Assembly (NCBI RefSeq): GCF_003574355.1
Contig: NZ_QWLB01000028.1
Span: 1 to 48,974 of the forward strand
Direction of reading: 5' to 3'
DNA: 48,974 nucleotides
Origin: Meiothermus granaticius NBRC 107808
GTDB lineage: Bacteria; Deinococcota; Deinococci; Deinococcales; Thermaceae
Below are positions 32,678 to 40,953 of the stretch, one piece after another. The first letter of the stretch is position 1; each line of letters begins with the position of its first letter. A program made the position numbers and the translations under genes. A model generated the notes under the pieces. That model worked only from the letters and a program-made list of their open reading frames with translations. It did not search any database and was not told where the DNA came from.

Positions 32678-32932
32678 TTGAAACACCTAGGGCAGCGTAT
32701 CCATTTCAAGTGGGTTCTTGCAACCCCCTTTTTCTTCCTACCGTTGCATGGTCTAGTATTCATGCTCGTTACTGTCCTGGTAGGAATCTACGGGTTGCTG
32801 CGCCTTCGCAACCCTTGGTGGGTAGGGTTTGGGGCCTTCGTGTTTTTGGGCAGCATTGGACAAATCCTGGCACCAAGCAGTGTGATACCTGATCTACCCT
32901 GGGACAAGAGTTTGAGCGCTACTTCGATATAA
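32678..32932 (+). pseudogene. Truncated N-terminus of an O-antigen ligase paralogue
   Basis: A TTG-started reading frame of 84 codons with two membrane helices. WVLATPFFFLPL, GIYGLLRLRNP and FLGSIGQILAPSSV align closely with WLALPFALLPL, GLWALLRGERP and LLGALGQLLTPASI at the start of the ligase gene at 34596. It then departs at about 32905 into sequence that belongs to a different gene. It is therefore a 5' remnant of a second ligase/polymerase gene. It could still be translated as a short membrane protein. Confidence 0.7.
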
Positions 32933-33127
32933 GGTGAGGGCCTGCGGTTTGTGCGTTCTGAGCTAGCCTACTTGCTACAACGAGCACCCCAAAAGATTCC
33001 TTCGGCATCGTTACGCACTATACTCAAGTATGGCGCGTATCGCCTGGGCCGCTTGGAGGCTTTCCTGCCCAACCGCTTGAAGCAGCACTTTGCTATGAAT
33101 AAAAAGTACTTCCAAAAAGCTGAGTGA
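32908..33127 (+). pseudogene. 3' remnant of a family 2 glycosyltransferase gene
   Basis: From 32951 (GTG) to 33127 the frame reads VRSELAYLLQRAPQKIPSAS, then LKYGAYRLGRLEAFLPNRLK and FAMNKKYF, the C-terminal tail typical of family 2 rhamnosyltransferase-like proteins. Just upstream EFERYFDI in a neighbouring frame (from 32908), then GEGLRF, appears to continue the same protein, with a one-base shift and a stop between. Only about 70 codons remain, too few for activity. Its join to the preceding ligase remnant looks like a recombination scar. Confidence 0.65.
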
Positions 33128-33156
33128 AATCCTTTAGCATGTAGGCCTGGAGGAGT

Positions 33157-34593
33157 ATGCAAGCGCTGAACCATGAAACCCAACCCAGTCCTCCAGCCAC
33201 TCTGGCCTCTCCGCGCCGCACAGCATGGGCTTTGCTACTAACAGATTCCTTTGCTGTGATGGCTTCCTTTTTGCTGGCGGTCTTGCTGCGTTATGCGTGG
33301 GATCGTTCCCTGCTGTGGGAGCTATACCTCAATTTGTGGCCCACACTTTTGCTGTTTCCCCTAGCCTATGGGTTGGCCGGGTTGTATGCAATGGGAATTG
33401 CACCGCCAGAGGAGCTGCGTCGCCTGAGCTATGCAACCAGTTTAGTCTTTGTGGTACTAGGCAGTGCAACTTTTATGTACAAGGCCGGGGCCGATTACTC
33501 GAGAGGGGCTTTTGTTTTTGCCTGGGGCCTAATGCTGTTTTTGGTACCGCTAGGGCGGGCTTTAGCACGCGAGCTCTGGGCCCGCAAACCCTGGTGGGGA
33601 ACCGCTGTGTTGGTTTTGGGGGCCGGCCAAACTGGAGAGGCCGTGGCACAGGCTCTGCGCAAACAACCCGGTCTGGGCCTTAAGCCCATAGCCCTCCTAG
33701 ATGATGATCCGGCCAAACATGGGCGGGAAATAGAGGGAATACCGGTGGTAGGAGGCCTCGAGCAGGCTGCAGCATTTGCCCAGCGCGGGGTACGGCATGC
33801 CATTGTGGCCATGCCTGGCGTGCCGCGAAACCATCTGCTAGAGCTCTTTGAAGGGTATGGGGGAATATTCTCTCACCTAATATTGATCCCCAACCTCTTT
33901 GGGCTTTCCAGCCTATGGCTTACAACTCGAGACATAGGGGGGGTTTTGGGTCTCGAGGTTCGGCAAAAGCTGCTCCTGGCCGGGCCAAAGATTGTCAAAA
34001 GGATCATGGACATAGGTCTGATCGTTTTGTTTTCCCCACTGATTCTGATGGGTACCCTACTGCTGAGCTTGTTGGTGCGCCTGGATTCAGCGGGCCCGGT
34101 GATTTTCGCTCATCAACGCATTGGCTGGAAGGGGTCTCGTTTTTATGCCCTTAAGTTTCGCTCCATGATCCCCAACGCTGATCAGGCCCTCCGTGAATAC
34201 CTGCTTCAACATCCTGAACTCCAAGAGGAGTGGGAGCAAAACCAAAAACTGCGCAACGATCCCCGAATCACCAGAATAGGCCGATTCCTGCGCAGAACGA
34301 GCCTGGACGAGTTGCCTCAACTTTGGAATGTGCTAAAGGGAGAGATGAGCTTGGTCGGTCCTAGACCGATTGTCAATGAGGAAGTAAGCCGATATGGCTC
34401 GAGCTTCAGCCTCTATCTAAAGGTGCGTCCTGGCCTCACTGGGCTGTGGCAGATTTCCGGGCGCAACGATACCACCTACGCTGAGCGAGTTGCTATGGAT
34501 ACCTACTATGTTCGCAACTGGTCGCCTTGGCTGGATCTATATATCTTGGCTCGTACCGTTGGGGTGGTGCTGTTTGGGAAAGGGGCTTACTAA
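33157..34593 (+). CDS. wbaP: Undecaprenyl-phosphate sugar phosphotransferase (WbaP type)
   Basis: Polyisoprenyl-phosphate hexose-1-phosphate transferase that starts the polysaccharide repeat on the lipid carrier. The 478-residue protein has four N-terminal helices, a Rossmann-like domain (LVLGAGQTGEAVAQAL near residue 152), and the C-terminal catalytic domain: KRIMDIGLIVLFSPLIL near 285, GPVIFAHQRIGWKGSRFYALKFRSM near 314-338, RRTSLDELPQLWNVLKGEMSLVGPRP near 381-406, then VRPGLTGLWQISGRND near 424. GGAGG precedes the ATG at 33157. GC is closer to the host average than in the genes before it. Sugar (galactose or glucose) unknown. Confidence 0.93.
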   Translation: MQALNHETQPSPPATLASPRRTAWALLLTDSFAVMASFLLAVLLRYAWDRSLLWELYLNLWPTLLLFPLAYGLAGLYAMGIAPPEELRRLSYATSLVFVVLGSATFMYKAGADYSRGAFVFAWGLMLFLVPLGRALARELWARKPWWGTAVLVLGAGQTGEAVAQALRKQPGLGLKPIALLDDDPAKHGREIEGIPVVGGLEQAAAFAQRGVRHAIVAMPGVPRNHLLELFEGYGGIFSHLILIPNLFGLSSLWLTTRDIGGVLGLEVRQKLLLAGPKIVKRIMDIGLIVLFSPLILMGTLLLSLLVRLDSAGPVIFAHQRIGWKGSRFYALKFRSMIPNADQALREYLLQHPELQEEWEQNQKLRNDPRITRIGRFLRRTSLDELPQLWNVLKGEMSLVGPRPIVNEEVSRYGSSFSLYLKVRPGLTGLWQISGRNDTTYAERVAMDTYYVRNWSPWLDLYILARTVGVVLFGKGAY

Positions 34594-34595
34594 CC

Positions 34596-36203
34596 TTGCA
34601 GCGCTGGTTGGCGTTGCCGTTTGCGCTGCTGCCCCTTCAACCTGCCTGGTTTGGTGGGCTCGCGGCTTTGGTGGGTTTATGGGCCTTGCTGCGGGGTGAG
34701 CGCCCACTTTTATGGAAGGCTTTTCTAGCCGTGGGCCTCTTGGGAGCCCTGGGGCAACTCCTGACCCCAGCTTCCATCTATTCCCCGCCCGAACGTCCCA
34801 GCTTCCTGGGCAGTCCGCCCAAAACAACCCCGCCTTCCAATCTCATCCGTCCCTATGACCTCAAAACCCTGCACGGCTGGAACCCCAAGGATTTTGATGG
34901 AGGCCAGGCCAAACCGGTGGAGCAGGGTTTCTGGTATCTGCCCCGCCACAACCCCATCTCTGGCCATGAGCAAACAGAGTTTCTGACCGATTGGTGGTAT
35001 CCCCTAAAAGCTGGTCAAACCTACACCCAAAGCTTTTACTTGCGCCATGATGGGCAGCGGGCCAACCTGCAAATTACCTTCTTTACCAACCAGGGCCATC
35101 ACCCTGTACCCACTCAGATGGAGCCAGCAGCACCGGGGGTGTACCGCGTCTGGGGCAGCTATACCGCAAAAGAGGGGGATGGTTCCTTGCGAGCAATTGA
35201 TTTTTTGAACCAAGGGGGCGACTTTACCTATCTTGAAGTGGGCTGGCCGCAACTCGAGATAGGTTCTACCCCTACCCCTTATCAGCTGGGCCCTACCGGA
35301 CTAAAGCCGTTGGACTGGCGGCTGTGGTGGTGGATTGGCACCACATTGATGGGTTTCTTGATGGTTCAGGCCGGGGTCTGGATTTTTCAACAGATCTCCC
35401 CCACCCACGCCGCCCTAGCGGTACTGGCAGGGCTGCTCGTCCACCTGGGCTACGCGGGCTGGCAGTGGCTCGAGACCGGGCCAGGGGCCCGGGTAATGGG
35501 GCTCACCCCTCAGCCCAACTTTTTGGGCCACGGGGCGGTGATGGCTGCCGGGCTGATCTGGGTGCTGGGGGGTCGGAGGCTGGGAGGGATTGCCCTGGGG
35601 GTAGCTGCTTTGCTGCTGTGGATCTCTGGTAGCCGTACGGCCTTCTGGGCCTGGCTCCTGCTGGGGGCAGCTTGGGGGTGGAGCCTGGGGCGGCGCCGCT
35701 GGGTGGCCCTGGGGTTGGCAGGTCTGCTGGGAGCGGTAGCGCTCTTTGAGCCCGAGTGGCTGGGCCGCTTTTCCCAGGCGCTGAGCCTGGACCACAATGC
35801 CCAGGCCCGGCTACAGTTTTGGCAGGTGGCTCTACAAGCCTTCCGGGAGAACCCGCTGGGGGGCGTGGGGTTCGGGAACTTCACCCCCTATTTCAACCTG
35901 TATTCGCCGAAAAACACCATTGAGTACTCCCCTCCGCACGCCCATAACCTGCTCCTCAACCTTCTGGCCGAGGGGGGTGCGCTGGCCTTGCTGGGGGTTG
36001 GGGTGTGGCTGGCAGGAATCGTACGCCTCATCGTGCGCACCCGGGCTTGGCCTGTCTTGATCCTTTTGGGCGTTGCCCTAGTGCTCAATAGCTTCGACTT
36101 CACCTTTTTCTCGGCCTGGGTCTACTACCCCCTGCTTCTGGCTGTGGCCCATGCCATAGCTGGGGCCCAGGATCAGCCTGGGTCTGCTAAAATGCGCCGG
36201 TGA
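34596..36203 (+). CDS. O-antigen ligase/polymerase with inserted carbohydrate-binding-like domain
   Basis: A 535-residue membrane protein. Two N-terminal helices (about residues 1-55) are followed by a soluble part of about 170 residues (roughly 75-245: GWNPKDFDGGQ, GQTYTQSFYLRHDG, GVYRVWGSYTAKEG, EVGWPQLEIGSTPTPYQLGP), which looks like a beta-sandwich of the CBM4/9 type. The rest holds about eight helices with ligase features: GSRTAFWAW near 346, ARLQFWQVALQAFRENPLGGVGFGNF near 407-432, and PPHAHNLLLNLLAEGG near 447-462 with the conserved His. TTG at 34596 follows the wbaP stop by two bases; 34527 is an alternative overlapping start. It attaches or polymerises repeat units outside the membrane. 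Confidence 0.8.
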   Translation: MQRWLALPFALLPLQPAWFGGLAALVGLWALLRGERPLLWKAFLAVGLLGALGQLLTPASIYSPPERPSFLGSPPKTTPPSNLIRPYDLKTLHGWNPKDFDGGQAKPVEQGFWYLPRHNPISGHEQTEFLTDWWYPLKAGQTYTQSFYLRHDGQRANLQITFFTNQGHHPVPTQMEPAAPGVYRVWGSYTAKEGDGSLRAIDFLNQGGDFTYLEVGWPQLEIGSTPTPYQLGPTGLKPLDWRLWWWIGTTLMGFLMVQAGVWIFQQISPTHAALAVLAGLLVHLGYAGWQWLETGPGARVMGLTPQPNFLGHGAVMAAGLIWVLGGRRLGGIALGVAALLLWISGSRTAFWAWLLLGAAWGWSLGRRRWVALGLAGLLGAVALFEPEWLGRFSQALSLDHNAQARLQFWQVALQAFRENPLGGVGFGNFTPYFNLYSPKNTIEYSPPHAHNLLLNLLAEGGALALLGVGVWLAGIVRLIVRTRAWPVLILLGVALVLNSFDFTFFSAWVYYPLLLAVAHAIAGAQDQPGSAKMRR

Positions 36204-37168
36204 TACCTGTTGAAGCCGCAACGACAGATGAGCTGTCCCTAAGAGATATCTACCTGGTGCTCAAGCGAAGGGCGCGGCTCATTCTCGGTTTAACCCTTGG
36301 GCTGGCTTTGCTCACCCTACTCTGGAGCTTGCTTTGGCCCAAAACCTACGCCAGCAAGGTAGTGGTAAGCCTAAGTCTAGCCAACCAAACCAATCCGCAA
36401 GGAATGCTCAATAACCTTCCCTCGCTATCGGGGTTGGCCCAAGGTTTCGTGGATTTGCAGAGCACCACCCTATTGGCCAAGGATCTGGCCGCAAGCAACC
36501 CCACCCAGTACTATCAGGCCAAATTTGATGACAAACGGGGCTTGCTCAACCTGAGCGCCCGTGGCAGTACCCCCCTCGAGGCCAAAGAACGGGCCGAGCG
36601 AATTCTAGGGGTGGCTCGAGACTACTTGGGGGGACGCATGGTCGAGGGGGTCCGCTCGAACATCCAGGCGGCCTTGGCCCAGACCCAGCTTGACCTCGAG
36701 GCGGCTCAGGAGAGCCTAAAGCGCATTCGGGCTGAACTCAAAACCGCACCGGACGCGGGCCAGGCCAACCCCACCACCGCAGCCGCCCTCGAGGCCCGTC
36801 AGGTAGACCCACAGGCTGCCCGGGCCAACAGCCCCGCCTATACCAGCCTTAGCTTGGATGAGTCGCGGTTTCGCTCCCAGGTGGCCCAGCTCGAGGCCCG
36901 CTTAGATACCCTTAACCGGCTACTCAACCAACCCGAGGCGATCAACCAGCTCGTAGGCCAGGTATTGCAGGTACAGATCCTGGTTCCGCCCGCTGAGCCC
37001 CTGCGCCCCTCCTTCCCCCGCCCGGTGCTCTTTACGGTGGTGGCCGGGGTGCTGGGTTTGCTCATCGGCGTGTTATGGGCCTTCATTGCCGAGGCCCTGC
37101 GCCCCCAAGAAGCCGCGGAGGATGCCAGCGCGGCTGCCAAGCCCGCGGAGAGGGCTGCCATCAAGTAA
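36200..37168 (+). CDS. wzz: Wzz-like polysaccharide chain length determinant
   Basis: Two-helix periplasmic co-polymerase that sets chain length. ELSLRDIYLVLKRRARLILGL near residue 11-31 enters the first helix; PKTYASKVVVSLS marks the start of the periplasmic part; a long coiled region (about 150-270, QTQLDLEAAQESLKRIRAEL) precedes the proline motif PAEPLRPSFPRP near 261 and the second helix. The 322 residues lack a C-terminal tyrosine kinase. The GTG at 36200 overlaps the ligase stop (GTGA). A hairpin terminator follows the stop. Confidence 0.88.
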   Translation: MIPVEAATTDELSLRDIYLVLKRRARLILGLTLGLALLTLLWSLLWPKTYASKVVVSLSLANQTNPQGMLNNLPSLSGLAQGFVDLQSTTLLAKDLAASNPTQYYQAKFDDKRGLLNLSARGSTPLEAKERAERILGVARDYLGGRMVEGVRSNIQAALAQTQLDLEAAQESLKRIRAELKTAPDAGQANPTTAAALEARQVDPQAARANSPAYTSLSLDESRFRSQVAQLEARLDTLNRLLNQPEAINQLVGQVLQVQILVPPAEPLRPSFPRPVLFTVVAGVLGLLIGVLWAFIAEALRPQEAAEDASAAAKPAERAAIK

Positions 37169-37234
37169 ATAGGCTCGTGACCGAAGGTGCGAGCCTTTAC
37201 CGCTGGAGGGTTACGTAAATAGGCTCGAGACCGA
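37165..37234. repeat. Near-identical 20-base direct repeats at two gene ends
   Basis: 37165-37184 and 37215-37234 share GTAAATAGGCTCG, one changed base (T/A), then GACCGA (19 of 20 identical). The first copy spans the wzz stop, the second the last codons and stop of prs on the other strand. A local 50-base duplication is the simplest explanation. Confidence 0.8.
37171..37199 (+). terminator. Hairpin terminator after wzz
   Basis: AGGCTCG (37171-37177) pairs with CGAGCCT (37190-37196), 12-base loop, followed by TTT only. It is just after the wzz stop and ends the polysaccharide locus. The short U-run makes its strength uncertain. Confidence 0.55.
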
Positions 37235-38152
37235 CTCCCCCCGGTGAATCCGCCAGATGGCCTCGGCGAAGAGGGGTCCCACCGTTAGGGTCTGCAGCTT
37301 GGGGCTGGGGCGGCCCAGATACACACAGGTGTTGGTGGCCGCAACCTCCACGATGGAGCTCCTCTCGATGCGATCCACCGCCGGGCCCACATATACCCCG
37401 TGGGTAAAGGCCGCATAGGTGGAGTCCACCCCATTCTGGCTCAGGACATCCACCGCCTGCACCAAGGTTCCCGCGGTGGAGACCTCGTCGTCTATCACCA
37501 GCGCCACCTTGCCCTTGACATCCCCCACCAACCCCCGGCTAGCGACCTCGGTGTCAGAAAGGCGCTGCTTATCAATGAACGCGATGGGCAGGGCCAGGCG
37601 CCGCGCCAGCGAGATGGCCCTCTTGATGTCTCCAGCGTCTGGAGCCACCACCACCGCATTTTCTAGGCCTTCCACGCGGGTGGCAAAGTAGTTGGCGATC
37701 ACCGGCTCCGCCGAGAGGTGGTCTACCGGAACCTTAAAAAAGCCGTGCACCTGTGCAGAGTGCAAGGTCATGGTCAGCACCCGGTCGGCCCCGGCAGCTT
37801 GAATCAGATCGGCCACCAATCGCGCAGTGATCGAGATGCGGGGGGCATCTTTTTTGTCGCTTCGGGCGTAGGCGTAGTAGGGAATCACGGCGGTGACCCG
37901 GGCTGCACTGCTGCTTTTGGCCGCATCAATCATCATGAGGAGCTCGACCAGGTGGTCTTGCACCGGCGGGGTAAGCGACTGGATGATGAAGACATCGCCT
38001 TCGCGCAGGCTTTGTTCATAGCGCACAAAAAGGCAGTCGTTGGCGAAGCGCTCAGTGACGCTTTTGCCCAGCGGAACCCCAAGATTCTCGGCGATCTCGC
38101 TGGCCAGAGGTCGGTTTGATTGTCCACTAAAGATCATCAGGGGGCGGTCCAT
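37211..38152 (-). CDS. prs: Ribose-phosphate pyrophosphokinase
   Basis: Makes PRPP from ribose 5-phosphate and ATP for nucleotide, His, Trp and NAD synthesis. The 313-residue protein opens [16 protein letters not shown], has [20 protein letters not shown] near residue 36-55, [14 protein letters not shown] near 92-105 (ATP site), [11 protein letters not shown] near 124, [11 protein letters not shown] near 163 and [12 protein letters not shown] near 213-224 (PRPP loop). ATG at 38152 matches the MDRPL start of Thermus enzymes; the ATG at 38167 overlaps a TATGCT box. The KRRx-type loop differs from the E. coli enzyme (EVS replacing the usual MIDT-type residues). Confidence 0.93.
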   Translation of the reverse strand: MDRPLMIFSGQSNRPLASEIAENLGVPLGKSVTERFANDCLFVRYEQSLREGDVFIIQSLTPPVQDHLVELLMMIDAAKSSSAARVTAVIPYYAYARSDKKDAPRISITARLVADLIQAAGADRVLTMTLHSAQVHGFFKVPVDHLSAEPVIANYFATRVEGLENAVVVAPDAGDIKRAISLARRLALPIAFIDKQRLSDTEVASRGLVGDVKGKVALVIDDEVSTAGTLVQAVDVLSQNGVDSTYAAFTHGVYVGPAVDRIERSSIVEVAATNTCVYLGRPSPKLQTLTVGPLFAEAIWRIHRGESVSSLFT

Positions 38153-38290
38153 AACCGGGTCAAGCATACCGGGTTCTAGGCTCCAGGGTCAGGGGCCAAC
38201 CGCACTTGGCCTTTGCCCGGAAGTTGGTCTGTCGGCTTACGTTGCTGCCGGTCGAGCGTGCTATATTTTTCATAGGAAACCGGTGTCCCC

Positions 38291-38347
38291 ATGAAGGCGC
38301 CGGGTTGCCCAGGGGTTAAAGTTCAGGGGCCAGAGTGGCTTCTTTAG
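38291..38347 (+). other. Possible 18-codon leader reading frame before erpA
   Basis: An ATG at 38291 opens a frame of 18 codons (MKAPGCPGVKVQGPEWLL) ending in TAG at 38345-38347, which lies inside the AGGAGG ribosome site of erpA (38346-38351). A ribosome ending here would sit on that site, so coupling is possible. Its own ribosome site is weak. Likely promoter: TATATT near 38261-38266. Chance occurrence cannot be excluded. Confidence 0.3.
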
Positions 38348-38359
38348 GAGGGATTTTTG

Positions 38360-38746
38360 ATGGTGCAGGAACAGAACGCGATCTCGATCACCCCAGTGGC
38401 CGCTGAACGGGCCAAGGAAATCCTGAATCGTTATAACAAGCCGGGCGCGGCCATCCGGGTGTTTATCAAGTCGGGTGGGTGCAGCGGGTACCAGTACGGC
38501 ATGGCGGTAGACGAGCGCAGCCTTGAGGGGGATACCGAGGTGAAGATGCTGGGGGTAAGGTTGGTGGTGGACCGGATGTCGCTGCCGCTGTTGGTGGGCT
38601 CACAGGTGGACTGGGTGGAGAACATGATGGGGGGTGGGTTCAGCGTCAACAACCCCAATGCCACCTCTTCTTGTGGGTGTGGCCACTCCTTCCGCACCGA
38701 TGGCCAAGCCCCAGCTGGAGAGGGTGGGGGCTGCGGCAGCCACTAG
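38360..38746 (+). CDS. Iron-sulfur cluster insertion protein (ErpA/IscA/SufA family)
   Basis: A-type carrier that holds and delivers Fe-S clusters. The 128-residue protein has the HesB order: [16 protein letters not shown] near residue 9-24, [16 protein letters not shown] near 36-51 with the first cluster cysteine, [22 protein letters not shown] near 80-101 and SSCGCGHSF near 103-111 with the CxC pair. The C-terminal tail has an extra cysteine (GGCGSH), unusual for the family. AGGAGG is 8 bases before the ATG at 38360; the TTG at 38357 is an alternative. A strong terminator follows. Confidence 0.9.
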   Translation: MVQEQNAISITPVAAERAKEILNRYNKPGAAIRVFIKSGGCSGYQYGMAVDERSLEGDTEVKMLGVRLVVDRMSLPLLVGSQVDWVENMMGGGFSVNNPNATSSCGCGHSFRTDGQAPAGEGGGCGSH

Positions 38747-38768
38747 GTTTGGCGGGTAGAGGCTCGAG

Positions 38769-38789
38769 GCGGCCCGAGGGCCGCTTTTT
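38769..38789 (+). terminator. Rho-independent terminator after the ErpA-like gene
   Basis: GCGGCC-CGAG-GGCCGC (38769-38784), then TTTTT. It is the clearest intrinsic terminator in the window. Confidence 0.85.
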
Positions 38790-38890
38790 GCTGCATCCAC
38801 CAAACGGTGGATGCGGGCCGACTCGAGGTTTTCCCCTTCCAGACAGAGAAAAGGGGGCTTTGCTTGGGGTGCTCCCAACCGTTTTTACGA

Positions 38891-38918
38891 TTGACGCAGG
38901 GAAGGGGCTGACTATAAT
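38891..38918 (+). promoter_or_regulatory. Strong promoter of the peptide transporter operon
   Basis: TTGACG (38891-38896), 16 bases, TATAAT (38913-38918). It is the nearest match to the bacterial consensus here. A leader of about 45 bases with GAGGAGG (38961-38967 region) precedes the ATG at 38973, consistent with high expression of the binding protein. Confidence 0.75.
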
Positions 38919-38972
38919 AGGGGCGGCAACAAATGCCACAATTTGCTATACCCCTAATCTCGAGGAGGCGGC

Positions 38973-40853
38973 ATGAAACGATGGAGTAAGTTTACCGTGC
39001 TGGGCCTGAGCCTGGTTGCCGGTGCAGCTCTGGCCGGACCCAGCGACAACAGCCTGATCATCGGGGCATCCCAAGAGCCCACGGTGCTGGGTGGAGATTT
39101 TTTGAACGTGATCTCCAACCAGGTCATCAAAACTGAGATTGAGCAATACCTCAACGCTCCCCTCACCACCCTCAACCTCAACTCCGAGCAAATCCCGGTG
39201 CTGGTCACCGAAGTCCCCAGCGAAGCCAACAAGCGGCTTCGGCTCACCGATATTGGCAATGGGAAACGGCGGCTCCAGCTCGACTACACCCTCAAGCCCG
39301 GTCTGAAGTGGTCCGATGGCAACGACATCAGCACCGATGATGTGGCTTTTGTCTTCGAGGTGGCTAAGGCCAAGGGGATGGCCCTGGTCAACCCCGACTT
39401 CTGGAGCCGGGTCTCGCTCCAGGTCAAGGACAAGCAAAACTTCACCGTAACCTTCGAACCAGCCTACTACTACGATGCCACGGTCTCCATGGCCGGAGCC
39501 AGCCCCAACCTGATTGCCCCTTCGCACCTAATGCGGCCGGAGTGGGAGAAGGTCAAGGCTGCAACCCAGAACCTCAGCCCCGATAAGGACGCCACCAAGC
39601 TCAACGAGTTGTACCGCAATTTCTTCCAGCAGTTCGGCTCGCAAGCCTTTATCAACAGCGGCAAGATGGTCTGGTCAGGGCCCTTCAAGGTCACCCGCTG
39701 GTCGGCCAACAATGCCATCGAGATGGTGCGCAACCCCAACTTCACCGCCATCACCCCCCAGGGCGGGGCCGACAAGTATGTGCAGAAGGTCACCTTCCGC
39801 ATCATCCAGAACACCAACTCGCTCCTGGTGGCGATACTGGGGGGCGGGATTGACGCCACCGAAGCCACCTCCATCACCGGTGACCAGGCCCGGAGCAAGC
39901 AACTCCTTAGCCGCGCCCCTGGACGCTACGATGTGTGGGCGGTGGCCAACCCCACCTGGGAGCACATCGACATCAACAAATTCCCCATTCAACAGGTCAA
40001 GGATCTCACCTTTGACGACAAGCGTACTCGCCAGGCCCTGCTCTACGCCATCAACCGCGAGGCCTGGGTAAAGGCCTTCTTCGATGGTGCGGAGCCGGTC
40101 GCCAACTCCTGGGTTGCCAACGTCAACCCGCTGTTCACCGACAACGTGACCAAGTACCCCTACAACCCCGAGAAGGCCAAGCAGCTTCTGGCCGCAGTGG
40201 GCTGGAAGCCCGGCCCGGATGGGGTGTTGGTGCGCAACGGCAAGCGTTTTGAGTTTGAGCTGGTGACCACCTCCGGAAACTCCGTGCGCGAGCGTACCCA
40301 GCAGCTCTTTATCGAGCAGTGGAAGCAGGTCGGGATCTCGGTTAAGCCCAACAACGCCCCCAGCGCGGTGGTCTTCGCGGATAATTTCATCCAGCGGGGC
40401 AGCGAGGGCAAGTGGATGACCTTCATGTTTGCCTGGACTAGCAGCTTGGGCGAGGATGGTTCCTTGTTCCAGTACAAGAACACCATCACCGGAACCGTCA
40501 ACGTACCCACCAAGGAAAACAACTATGCAGGCCAGAACATCGGGGATTGGCGCAACGACGAGTTTGACAAGCTGACCAGTCAAGGCTCGATAGAGTTCGA
40601 TGAGGCCAAGCGCAAGCAGCTCTTTGCTCAAGCCCAGCAGATCTGGGCCGAGGATGTTCCGGCGCTACCTCTGCGCTTCCGCTCCAACTACTACGTGACC
40701 AAGAAAGACCTGGTGAACTACGTGGGCTCGGCCTACTCTGGGGTTAACGGCTACCCAGGCTGGAACCCCTGGGAGATCGGCTGGGCCAGCCGCGGGGCGG
40801 TCAAACTCTACGACCAAACCAAGGTCAGTGGAAGCACCAACCTCGCCAAGTAA
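38973..40853 (+). CDS. Peptide/solute ABC transporter, substrate-binding protein (family 5)
   Basis: Exported binding protein of 626 residues for oligopeptides or similar solutes. The signal peptide (WSKFTVLGLSLVAGAALA, about residues 4-21) ends with ALA-G; there is no lipobox cysteine. Family 5 features: LVTEVPSEANKRLRLTDIGNGKRRLQL early, YTLKPGLKWSDGNDISTDDVAFVFE near 104-128, GPFKVTRW near 234, DDKRTRQALLYAINREAW near 348-365, and YNPEKAKQLLAAVGWKPG near 396. It starts the operon and is separated from the permease genes by two hairpins. Ligand unknown. Confidence 0.92.
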   Translation: MKRWSKFTVLGLSLVAGAALAGPSDNSLIIGASQEPTVLGGDFLNVISNQVIKTEIEQYLNAPLTTLNLNSEQIPVLVTEVPSEANKRLRLTDIGNGKRRLQLDYTLKPGLKWSDGNDISTDDVAFVFEVAKAKGMALVNPDFWSRVSLQVKDKQNFTVTFEPAYYYDATVSMAGASPNLIAPSHLMRPEWEKVKAATQNLSPDKDATKLNELYRNFFQQFGSQAFINSGKMVWSGPFKVTRWSANNAIEMVRNPNFTAITPQGGADKYVQKVTFRIIQNTNSLLVAILGGGIDATEATSITGDQARSKQLLSRAPGRYDVWAVANPTWEHIDINKFPIQQVKDLTFDDKRTRQALLYAINREAWVKAFFDGAEPVANSWVANVNPLFTDNVTKYPYNPEKAKQLLAAVGWKPGPDGVLVRNGKRFEFELVTTSGNSVRERTQQLFIEQWKQVGISVKPNNAPSAVVFADNFIQRGSEGKWMTFMFAWTSSLGEDGSLFQYKNTITGTVNVPTKENNYAGQNIGDWRNDEFDKLTSQGSIEFDEAKRKQLFAQAQQIWAEDVPALPLRFRSNYYVTKKDLVNYVGSAYSGVNGYPGWNPWEIGWASRGAVKLYDQTKVSGSTNLAK

Positions 40854-40867
40854 ACCTCCATCCTTCC

Positions 40868-40917
40868 AGCCCCTGCCAGGAGGTCTCCTGGCAGGGGCTG
40901 TTCCACCCTATGGTGGA
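40868..40917 (+). terminator. Two tandem hairpins between binding protein and permease genes
   Basis: The first is a perfect 15-bp stem (40868-40882 with 40885-40899, loop GT). The second is TCCACC-CTAT-GGTGGA (40903-40917 region). Neither has a U-run. They probably act as partial terminators or 3' stabilisers, so that more binding protein than permease is made. The permease gene has its own -10 box. Confidence 0.7.
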
Positions 40918-40941
40918 GGGACTTGGGCAGCAGGGACGCGG

Positions 40942-40947
40942 TAAACT
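40942..40947 (+). promoter_or_regulatory. -10 box of the first permease gene
   Basis: TAAACT, 6 bases before the GTG at 40954. It allows leaderless permease transcription independent of the upstream promoter. Confidence 0.5.
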
Positions 40948-40953
40948 GGGGGC

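Noticed and set aside
22376-37168. The polysaccharide locus as a phage-like or defence island
   Set aside because: Apart from the Phd/PIN pair, every recognisable gene belongs to sugar nucleotide synthesis, transfer or export; no integrase or phage gene is present.
39675-40631. 318-codon frame opposite the binding protein gene
   Set aside because: Antisense to a certain gene, low-complexity composition.
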